Shown here in pieces: positions 1-5,111 of a stretch of 6,217 nucleotides of DNA. The notes beneath the pieces were generated by a model. That model was not told the DNA's origin. It ran no database searches and saw nothing but the letters and a program-made list of their open reading frames with translations. The stretch comes from Chloroflexota bacterium. GTDB lineage: Bacteria > Chloroflexota > Anaerolineae > Promineifilales > Promineifilaceae. Within the stretch, counting starts at the first letter, position 1. The number at the start of each line of letters is the position of its first letter. The stretch is taken from NCBI GenBank assembly GCA_024223125.1, contig JAAEOP010000770.1, forward strand, positions 1 through 6,217, given 5' to 3'. Both the position numbers and the translations under genes were made by a program.

Positions 1-936
1 CAGATGGTGTCGCGGCGGCACGCCCAAATTGAGTGTACGGATGAAGGTTGCACGATTACCGACCTCGACAGCTCGAATGGCACAAAACTGAATGGGGCGC
101 GATTGAGGGCAAAAGACAGTGTGCCGCTGAATCCGGGGGACATGGTTGACATTGGTACATTCACGTTGACATATGAACAGGTGCAAATTGAACCGGAACC
201 GGTTGTGCCAGAAGAACCACCAGCGGCCGAACTGGAGTCGGCACAAAAAGTTGAGGATGTAGCGGCCGCAGTTGAACCAGAGCCTGACCCTAAGCCTGAA
301 GCCGTGGCGAAGCAGAAAACACCTAAAGCGAAGTCCAAACCAGAAACTGACTTATTGGTTGAAGTAGAAAAACCAGAAAAAGTTGCACCGCCACCACCGC
401 CGCCAAACGGCACGGCCGCGGCCGCCGAAGAACCCGATGCTCCCTACACCCCCCCACCTGGATTGTCTTTCATAGAGAGCCGTTATATACAATACCTGCC
501 TGGTATCTACCGTACCGACTTCATGAAACGATTCCTGGCCTTGTTTGAATCCATTTATGGGCCGATTGAGTGGAATGTCGAAAACTTCGATCTATATCTG
601 AATCCCAAAACAGCGCCCGAAGGATTTATTCCCTGGCTGGCCAACTGGTTTGACGTATCCTTTGATAATAGCTGGAATGAAGCAGCGCGTCGCGCCTTCC
701 TGGTGGATGCCCACAAAATTTTTGCCCGACGCGGAACCAAATGGGCCTTAAGCCGTATTCTGGAAATCTATACCGGCCAAGAACCCCTTATTGATGATAC
801 TCATGAAGACTTGACTCCCTTTACCTTCACTGTGGAGATTCCGCTCAAAGAATCAGAAGTCAATCGAACCTTGATTGAACAGCTTCTCAATGATCATAAA
901 CCGGCCTACACTTCTTACGATCTCAGTTTCAAATAG
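1..936 (+). CDS. FHA domain fused to P2-gpI-like phage-tail/CIS baseplate protein (5' partial)
   Basis: The reading frame is open to the window edge, so the true start lies upstream; residues here are numbered from the ATG at 4. Residues 1-60 are the C-terminal two thirds of an FHA domain: SRRH at 3-6 and SSNGT at 23-27 are the conserved pThr-pocket segments, while the usual N-terminal Gly-Arg strand is off the window. Residues 62-157 are a low-complexity linker rich in Pro, Glu, Ala and Lys, with six prolines at 129-134. Residues 160-310 match the Tail_P2_I / TIGR02242 tail-protein pattern: LPGIYR, then RFLALFE, IEW, a TAPEGFIPWLANW stretch, and RRGTKWALSRILEIYTG. In phage P2 and eCIS this family sits in the baseplate wedge. 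The tail-domain call is strong; assignment to an eCIS rather than a prophage is inference from the fusion and the neighbouring signalling genes. No hydrophobic segment is visible, so the protein is presumably cytoplasmic until particle assembly. Confidence 0.85.
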   Translation, partial: QMVSRRHAQIECTDEGCTITDLDSSNGTKLNGARLRAKDSVPLNPGDMVDIGTFTLTYEQVQIEPEPVVPEEPPAAELESAQKVEDVAAAVEPEPDPKPEAVAKQKTPKAKSKPETDLLVEVEKPEKVAPPPPPPNGTAAAAEEPDAPYTPPPGLSFIESRYIQYLPGIYRTDFMKRFLALFESIYGPIEWNVENFDLYLNPKTAPEGFIPWLANWFDVSFDNSWNEAARRAFLVDAHKIFARRGTKWALSRILEIYTGQEPLIDDTHEDLTPFTFTVEIPLKESEVNRTLIEQLLNDHKPAYTSYDLSFK

Positions 937-1029
937 GGCATGTTGTGAAACTTTAGCGAAATTTTGTTACCTAGTTAACTTCACCCTGTAAAGTCGTTGC
1001 AAAGACCCGTGATTTTAGGCTGTGTAAAA

Positions 1030-1058
1030 TTGACATTGGTGTGTTCATCCATTAAGAT
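1030..1058 (+). promoter_or_regulatory. sigma70-type promoter of the BTAD operon
   Basis: A perfect TTGACA at 1030-1035 is followed, after exactly 17 bases, by TAAGAT at 1053-1058, which keeps the key T-A....A-T positions of the -10 box. Start of transcription would be near 1065, giving a leader of about 175 bases before the GTG at 1242. The element is in the AT-rich spacer and correctly oriented for the downstream genes. Promoter activity itself is inference. Confidence 0.6.
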
Positions 1059-1108
1059 TTTCTCAAGAACGAAAAAGGCAAAGTGCCAACTTTATAGCCT
1101 TGAGAAAA
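1058..1108. repeat. Perfect 10-bp inverted repeat over the promoter start region
   Basis: TTTTCTCAAG at 1058-1067 is exactly complementary to CTTGAGAAAA at 1099-1108. The 31-base spacer itself holds a small GGCA/TGCC stem (1077-1080 / 1084-1087). The left arm begins at the last base of the -10 box and would span the transcription start, so transcripts from that promoter would lack most of this arm. This makes a DNA operator more plausible than an RNA hairpin for that transcript; RNA reading through from the upstream gene could fold it. Arm centres are 41 bp apart, close to four helical turns. Confidence 0.5.
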
Positions 1109-1119
1109 ATTGTTGCAAA

Positions 1120-1178
1120 CCTGATGATCAGGCACTAAGCTAGATTTAGAAGCAATTTATTAGATAACCCAATTGCTT
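1120..1178. repeat. Two short palindromic stems in the leader
   Basis: CCTGA at 1120-1124 pairs with TCAGG at 1128-1132 around a 3-base loop. AAGCAATT at 1150-1157 pairs with AATTGCTT at 1171-1178 around a 13-base loop. Both would lie in the 5' leader of the operon mRNA. Neither is followed by a T-run, so they do not look like terminators. They may be RNA structure or protein sites, or chance in AT-rich DNA. Confidence 0.3.
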
Positions 1179-1229
1179 GAATTTTCAATTCTGGTGTGTT
1201 CCGGTTTTTCCATGAATTGATTAGAAAAT

Positions 1230-1234
1230 GAGGT
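1230..1234 (+). promoter_or_regulatory. Ribosome binding site for the GTG start at 1242
   Basis: GAGGT at 1230-1234 lies 7 bases before GTG at 1242. No in-frame ATG with a comparable site is nearby, and the protein from this GTG starts directly with the expected first strand of the winged-helix domain, so the GTG is the likely start. Confidence 0.6.
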
Positions 1235-1241
1235 CCATACT

Positions 1242-2117
1242 GTGACTAATCTTCAAGTAAGGACACTTGGAAAATTGCAACTTCAACATAATGGGAACGT
1301 TGTTAACAGATTTCCTACCCGATATGTTGAAGAATTGTTGGGGTTTCTGTTACTAAATCCCCATGTAGAACACAGTCGTCTGAAACTGATTGATCTCTTA
1401 TGGCCCGATTGTGCCGAAAAACAGGGCCGCGGCCGCTTAAATACAACCTTATGGCGTTTACGGACATTATTTGATACGCTGGATGTATCTCATGATACAT
1501 TGTTGCATACGACGCGAGGATGGGTTAGTTTTAAGCCTGATTCGCTTATGCAGGCCGATTTTGAATTATTTGAGAAGTGCGCCCAAAAAGCACAGTTTGA
1601 AAATGATTTTGATGAAAGGGAACATCTTTTGCATCAGGCTGTCGCTGAATATCAGGGAGATTTTTGTGAGGGTATTTATACTGATTGGTGTCTGATAGAG
1701 CGAGAACGTCTGGCGCGGCTTCATTTGCGACTGCTTGGTCAGCTTATGCATTGTTTGTTACAAAGAGGTGAATATGAAGCGGCCGCGGAAATGGGGCAGC
1801 ATATTTTACAGATGGATCCATTACGGGAAGAGGTGCATCGGGCAGTGATGTTGTGTTACAAGAATTTGGGCTGGCATACAAAAGCGATAAAACAGTTTCA
1901 GATATGTTCGGATTTGTTGGCGCTGGAATTGAGAGTGGTTCCTATGCCGGAAACGGCCGTGTTATTCAACCAGGTTATCTCCGAGCGTACCCGACATGTA
2001 CAGACAGATCTTCTGACGCATGATCCTTTACAAGATGAGTTGCAGGCAGCTTTCGTGCAGTTTCAATCTGCCAGCGACCGGTTGAACAAGCTGCTGGCCC
2101 GATACAAATCATCATAA
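1242..2117 (+). CDS. BTAD/SARP-type transcriptional regulator
   Basis: This 291-residue protein has the two-part plan of the AfsR/DnrI/SARP family without any ATPase or NB-ARC module. Residues 4-97 form an OmpR-like winged helix: the first strands (LQVRTLGKLQL), the FPTRYVEELLGFLLLNP helix region (24-40), DLLWPD at 51-56, the recognition-helix segment RGRLNTTLWRLRTLF at 63-77, and a wing ending in TTRGWVSF (90-97). Residues about 101-250 are the all-helical, TPR-like bacterial transcriptional activator domain (GDFCEG; ERLARLHLRLLGQL; the YEAAAEMGQHILQMDPLREE repeat). Residues 255-291 form a further helical tail that could be a coiled coil. It is probably cytoplasmic and DNA-binding. It is first in the operon, 17 bases before the VWA/FHA gene, with a GTG start. 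By position it may control its own operon, the upstream tail genes, or both; targets and ligand are unknown. Family call firm, role inferred. Confidence 0.88.
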   Translation: MTNLQVRTLGKLQLQHNGNVVNRFPTRYVEELLGFLLLNPHVEHSRLKLIDLLWPDCAEKQGRGRLNTTLWRLRTLFDTLDVSHDTLLHTTRGWVSFKPDSLMQADFELFEKCAQKAQFENDFDEREHLLHQAVAEYQGDFCEGIYTDWCLIERERLARLHLRLLGQLMHCLLQRGEYEAAAEMGQHILQMDPLREEVHRAVMLCYKNLGWHTKAIKQFQICSDLLALELRVVPMPETAVLFNQVISERTRHVQTDLLTHDPLQDELQAAFVQFQSASDRLNKLLARYKSS

Positions 2118-2125
2118 TTAACATT

Positions 2126-2130
2126 AGGAG
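2126..2130 (+). promoter_or_regulatory. Strong ribosome binding site for the VWA/FHA gene
   Basis: AGGAG at 2126-2130, extended by GAA, lies 4 bases before ATG at 2135 in the 17-base gap after the regulator stop. It is the best Shine-Dalgarno sequence in the window and fixes the start in front of a clear signal peptide. Confidence 0.7.
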
Positions 2131-2134
2131 AAGT

Positions 2135-4105
2135 ATGTACAGTAGAAAGTCTCTCATTGGTGTCCTGATTTTATTGATAGCTATTTTAACGTCAGGGGGA
2201 GTGTTGGCTCAATCGCAGACAGGAGTTGGCGCTGTCACTGAGATTGTCGTCACGACTGTAGAAGGAGCAGATTTCCCAGTTGTTACCCTTTTTGTACGTT
2301 CCCTGAATGCGGAGGGATTACCCGTATCGGGTCTTAGCGGAGCTGATCTCCAGGTGACGGAAGATGATAAAACGGTGGAATTGATTCGTGGCCCGGTAGC
2401 AAACGAGGGTGGTTTGTGGGGCTACTTTGTGGTTGATGGGGGCGTACGCCTGGGGCAGGCTAATCGTTGGCAGAAAGTACAAGATATTATTAAAGCGTTT
2501 ACCGAACCCGGCGGCCGTATGCAGGCCAATGATCATATTGCGGTCACCGTCATTGAAGGCGCCGATTCAATATTGTTGACAGATTACACAACGAATGGGT
2601 CTGATGTGGTGACAGCTCTGGATTCTTACCGGCCGCGGGGGTGTACAGATTGTTTTTCTGATGTGGTTGACCCACTGGAGGACATTTTAGATGATCTGGA
2701 CAATGCCGAAAATTCACAGAACCAGCCCAAGTTTATTCTGTTTTTGACGGGTGAATTAGAACGCTACCAACCCGGCGCCATTGATTCTTTGGCTGACCGG
2801 GCTAATAGTTTGGAAGTCCCCATTTATACCGTAGCCGTAGACGGCCGAGGCGCTGTGGAACTCGTTCGAAAGTTAGGTGAGGATAGTGGTGGCGCATCTT
2901 TAGAGTTTGATGATCCTGAACGAGCAGCGGCCGATTTGGACACATTGTATCGAGATATGTTGGGTGCGTTACGGCCACAATATGAGATGGCGTATCGTTC
3001 GCCCAGCGGTGTGGCCAGCACCCGCATTGTGCGTGTAGCCACGGCCGACGGCCGTATTGTGGGCGAAAACAATTACAACATCGAAAACATCGCTTTACCA
3101 AGAGTGACCATAGACCTGCCGGTAGAAGCCTCGATTGTGACCCCGGACAATACAGACAGTGTGGTGGCTAAAGTGGTGTTTACGGATGACCATAAACGAG
3201 AATTGGAAACGGCCGTGTTGAAACTTAACGGCCAACCGGTGCAAACCATCTCCAATCCGCCCGACCCGTCCCAAATTGAGTTCGATTTCCCCTGGGATCA
3301 GATAGATGAGTCCGGCAGTGTCAAGCTGGAAGTGGAAGTGAAAGACGAATTTAATCTCTCTTCTCGTCCGGGCACGGTTGAAGTAACGGCCGATTTGCCT
3401 GTGGTAGTGATACCCACAGATACACCGACACTATCAGACGAAGGAAACGATGCGGGAATAGAATCTACTCCCTCAACTGGTGAAGACAGCGCTGAAACAG
3501 TTACCCCACCTACTTCCGGTATATCCAACACAGTCATCCTGATAAGCATTGCCTTACTGGCTGTTGTCATGGTGGTCCTCGTCCTCACCCGTGATAAAGG
3601 GCCGGTCAAAGCAGCCCGTGAAACCATCATGCGGCAGGTAGACCGCATGACTAAACGGGTCAGCCCTTCAGAGGTTCGAGCGTATCTGATTGTTTTGGAA
3701 GGGGACGTCAACATAGGCAAACATTTAGAACTGTATGGTACGACTACTATCGGCCGTTCCAAACAAGATTCTGACCTACTCTTTCAGCAGTATGACGACA
3801 CCAGCCCCATCAGCCGTCGTCACTGCACAATTATTGACGAAGAAGATCATTTTAAGCTCCGAGATGAAGACAGCGCCAATGGCACATTTCTCAACGGTGT
3901 GCGGCTGGAGTCAATGGTTCCTAGAGATTTACAAGATGGAGACGAGATCGAAATTGCTCGTGTGGAACGGGGTGGGGTCAAGCTGCAATTCCAGAGCGTT
4001 CAACCTGTCAGTGATTCATATGACGATTATGATGATTATGGTGATGATGATGACTTTAGAGGTACACGAGTGGTAAAACGAGACCAGCCAGGAGATCGGT
4101 TTTGA
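2135..4105 (+). CDS. Membrane protein: external VWA and Ig-like domains, cytoplasmic FHA domain
   Basis: This 656-residue protein starts with a signal peptide (basic YSRK, hydrophobic core 7-19, likely cleavage after VLA at 23-25). Residues about 33-85 resemble the N-terminal part of VWFA-related proteins (ADLQVTEDDKTVELI). A VWA-like fold spans about 94-285, but its metal site is degraded: DxSxS reads D101-G-G-V-R105, Thr171 is kept, and the second Asp is Gly206 in FLTGEL. A CTDC pair (170-173) could form a disulfide. Residues about 322-425 look Ig-like, followed by a Thr/Ser/Pro/acidic linker. One transmembrane helix lies at about 466-485, then a basic stretch. A complete FHA domain at about 519-611 has G540-R541, S560-R-R-H563 and N582-G583. 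The acidic tail (Asp/Tyr-rich, 629-640) ends with RGTRVVKR. With VWA outside and FHA inside, it could pass an external or envelope cue to the downstream kinases. The ligand is unknown. Its TGA overlaps the kinase start by 4 bases, indicating translational coupling. Confidence 0.85.
   Translation: MYSRKSLIGVLILLIAILTSGGVLAQSQTGVGAVTEIVVTTVEGADFPVVTLFVRSLNAEGLPVSGLSGADLQVTEDDKTVELIRGPVANEGGLWGYFVVDGGVRLGQANRWQKVQDIIKAFTEPGGRMQANDHIAVTVIEGADSILLTDYTTNGSDVVTALDSYRPRGCTDCFSDVVDPLEDILDDLDNAENSQNQPKFILFLTGELERYQPGAIDSLADRANSLEVPIYTVAVDGRGAVELVRKLGEDSGGASLEFDDPERAAADLDTLYRDMLGALRPQYEMAYRSPSGVASTRIVRVATADGRIVGENNYNIENIALPRVTIDLPVEASIVTPDNTDSVVAKVVFTDDHKRELETAVLKLNGQPVQTISNPPDPSQIEFDFPWDQIDESGSVKLEVEVKDEFNLSSRPGTVEVTADLPVVVIPTDTPTLSDEGNDAGIESTPSTGEDSAETVTPPTSGISNTVILISIALLAVVMVVLVLTRDKGPVKAARETIMRQVDRMTKRVSPSEVRAYLIVLEGDVNIGKHLELYGTTTIGRSKQDSDLLFQQYDDTSPISRRHCTIIDEEDHFKLRDEDSANGTFLNGVRLESMVPRDLQDGDEIEIARVERGGVKLQFQSVQPVSDSYDDYDDYGDDDDFRGTRVVKRDQPGDRF
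4090..4094 (+). promoter_or_regulatory. Ribosome binding site that supports a TTG start at 4102
   Basis: AGGAG at 4090-4094, inside the last codons of the VWA/FHA gene, is 7 bases from TTG at 4102. The start and the preceding stop share TTGA (4102-4105). The spacing and the immediate onset of kinase-type sequence (YRDHYTLEEHIASGGF) favour this non-ATG start. Confidence 0.65.
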
Positions 4106-5055
4106 AAGGCGCCAAACTTTATAGAGATCATTATACGCTGGAAGAACATATTGCCTCCGGTGGATTCGCAGACATTTACCGAGCGTCTGAGGTTGGCCGA
4201 AATGAGCCGATAGCTATCAAAATTTGCGCCAAACATGATGATGTTTCCTATTCCCGTTCCATCATCAAAGAAGCAGAGCTTCTTCGGAAATTTAACCACC
4301 GCAGCATCATCAAACTGCATCCTATTCCCCGCCCAGACAAAGCCAGCGTCACTTATGCGAATGCGATTGAGCTACCCCAGCATCCCGTCTTCTTCGTCAT
4401 GGAATATCTGAATGGAGGTTCTTTAGAGGATTATCTGCAAGAAGTGGGCACATTATCGCCGCCAGAAGCAGCTACCATTGCCCTGGAAGTGGCCCGTGCC
4501 TTAGATCATATTCATCTGAAAGGGTATGCCCACAATGACTTGAAGTTGGAAAATATCGTTTTTAGGGAACCGGTGCAGGCTGGAAAAATGTTTATGCCTG
4601 TCTTATTGGATTTTGGTATTGCTACCCGCGTTTTGCCTCCACAAGGAGGCACGTTGTATATCATGTCGCCAGAACAACTGCCATTGGTAAGCGTCAATGT
4701 AGCTCCTGAGCGCATGAACGATGTCGATCAGGTGAAGATTGATGTGTGGGGATTGGGCGTGGTTTTGTATCGTATGCTGGGTGGAAAACTGCCATTTTCG
4801 GGGCGTAATACCCGTTCTTTGACGGCGCAGATAAAGGTTTCTCGACCCACGTCTTTGCGTGAATTTTCGCGGCAGATAACGGCCGGATTGGATGAGATGG
4901 TAATTGATGGTTGTCTGGCTAAAGATCCCAATCACCGCTTGTCCTTATTAGATTTGGGGATCGAACTACGAAAAGTGGCCGGGCCAGGCGTGCCCGCTCA
5001 GAAAAGTGGGCACGCATCGTCCCGAAAAAGTAAATGGATGTTCTGGTCTTCGTAA
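4102..5055 (+). CDS. Soluble Hanks-type Ser/Thr protein kinase (non-RD)
   Basis: This 317-residue protein phosphorylates Ser/Thr using ATP by family. A kinase fold spans about 10-293: glycine loop IASGGFADIY (17-26), IAIK with Lys40, a helix-C Glu at 57, catalytic loop H144-N-D146-L-K148-L-E-N151, DFG at 170-172, SPE at 189-191, DVWGLGVVLY in the F helix and a C-terminal HRL motif. All catalytic residues are present, but the HRD Arg is Asn145, so it is a non-RD kinase. The segment between DFG and SPE is short and has little to phosphorylate besides the P+1-side Thr, suggesting control other than activation-loop phosphorylation. There is an extra loop before the hinge (about 71-94) and a loop with a second APE-like triplet after SPE. 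The basic, Ser-rich tail has no membrane helix, so the kinase should be cytoplasmic. It is translationally coupled to the VWA/FHA gene, whose FHA domain is a natural partner. It ends in tandem stops TAA TAG. Confidence 0.9.
   Translation: MKGAKLYRDHYTLEEHIASGGFADIYRASEVGRNEPIAIKICAKHDDVSYSRSIIKEAELLRKFNHRSIIKLHPIPRPDKASVTYANAIELPQHPVFFVMEYLNGGSLEDYLQEVGTLSPPEAATIALEVARALDHIHLKGYAHNDLKLENIVFREPVQAGKMFMPVLLDFGIATRVLPPQGGTLYIMSPEQLPLVSVNVAPERMNDVDQVKIDVWGLGVVLYRMLGGKLPFSGRNTRSLTAQIKVSRPTSLREFSRQITAGLDEMVIDGCLAKDPNHRLSLLDLGIELRKVAGPGVPAQKSGHASSRKSKWMFWSS
4988..5015 (+). repeat. 8-bp GC-rich inverted repeat at the 3' end of the first kinase gene
   Basis: GCGTGCCC at 4988-4995 is exactly complementary to GGGCACGC at 5008-5015 with a 12-base loop. 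It lies inside the last codons (about residues 296-305) in a low-conservation tail. No T-run follows, so it is not an intrinsic terminator. It could form an mRNA stem between the two kinase cistrons, affecting stability or expression ratio, or be coincidental. Confidence 0.4.
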
Positions 5056-5061
5056 TAGCTA

Positions 5062-5090
5062 TAGACATTCAGATAATATTTTTGGATACT
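5062..5090 (+). promoter_or_regulatory. Possible weak promoter before the second kinase gene
   Basis: TAGACA at 5062-5067 (5 of 6 to the -35 consensus) and GATACT at 5085-5090 (4 of 6) are 17 bases apart in the AT-rich 56-base gap. Transcription would begin near 5097, right at the Shine-Dalgarno sequence, giving a very short leader. Such matches are frequent in AT-rich DNA, so the gene may simply be co-transcribed from upstream. Confidence 0.3.
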
Positions 5091-5098
5091 AGAATTTG

Positions 5099-5102
5099 AA
5101 GG
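5099..5102 (+). promoter_or_regulatory. Ribosome binding site deciding the TTG start at 5112
   Basis: AAGG at 5099-5102 is 9 bases before TTG at 5112. An in-frame TTG at 5106 is only 3 bases away and therefore less likely. An in-frame TAA at 5103-5105 blocks any start further upstream, so the gene must start at one of these two TTG codons, or later with loss of the first kinase strand. Confidence 0.5.
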
Positions 5103-5111
5103 TAATTGAAC

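Larger units (their letters stand above)
1037..1201 (+). repeat. 10-bp direct repeat TGGTGTGTTC (two copies)
   Basis: TGGTGTGTTC occurs at 1037-1046, inside the -35/-10 spacer of the predicted promoter, and again at 1192-1201, about 40 bases before the GTG start of the regulator gene. SARP/BTAD-type regulators are known to bind direct repeats near the -35 region, so these copies are candidate autoregulatory sites. The 155-base separation is too large for a standard tandem SARP site, and two copies of a 10-mer could also arise by chance in a spacer this size. Confidence 0.3.
937..1241. other. AT-rich intergenic region with promoter and repeats
   Basis: No convincing gene is present on either strand of this 305-base spacer, and it is visibly AT-richer than the flanking genes. 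It separates the tail gene from the regulatory operon. It contains a sigma70-like promoter, a perfect 10-bp inverted repeat (1058-1067 / 1099-1108), a 10-bp direct repeat (1037-1046 / 1192-1201), an 8-bp inverted repeat (1150-1157 / 1171-1178) and a short palindrome at 1120-1132. It has no CGGCCG site, in contrast to the genes. I see no convincing intrinsic terminator (GC stem plus T-run) after the stop at 936. Confidence 0.8.

Noticed and set aside
4..6. ATG at position 4 as the true start of the first gene
   Set aside because: It would begin within the FHA domain, just before SRRH and without the preceding Gly-Arg strand. The frame is open to base 1, so the gene is cut by the window edge.
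1058..1108. Intrinsic terminator of the upstream tail operon
   Set aside because: The arms are AT-rich, the loop is 31 bases and no T-run follows the right arm on the + strand. Overlap with a good promoter favours a regulatory site.
2802..3101. Overlapping antisense open frames of 82-99 codons
   Set aside because: They are opposite a well-formed VWA coding stretch, in two competing frames, with no recognisable protein features.
3298..3762. Antisense open frame of 154 codons
   Set aside because: It lies wholly opposite the VWA/FHA gene over its linker and membrane segment. The product is a Ser/Thr/Arg-rich shadow with no domain pattern, and it has no context of its own.
4019..4060. GAT-rich run as a phase-variable microsatellite
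   Set aside because: The repeat is interrupted by TAT, GGT and GAC codons and varies by codon. Any 3-base slippage would not shift the frame, so on/off phase variation is not supported.
3735..4076. Second + strand open frame of 113 codons inside the FHA region
   Set aside because: It is out of frame with an intact FHA domain carrying all signature residues. Its product shows only composition-driven runs (Met/Ile from the GAT-rich DNA).
4666..4713. Duplication or frameshift in the first kinase because of two APE-like triplets (SPE and APE)
   Set aside because: The frame is continuous and the first triplet has the usual GT-x5 context before it. The second is within a lineage-specific loop before DVWGLG, so a simple loop extension explains it.
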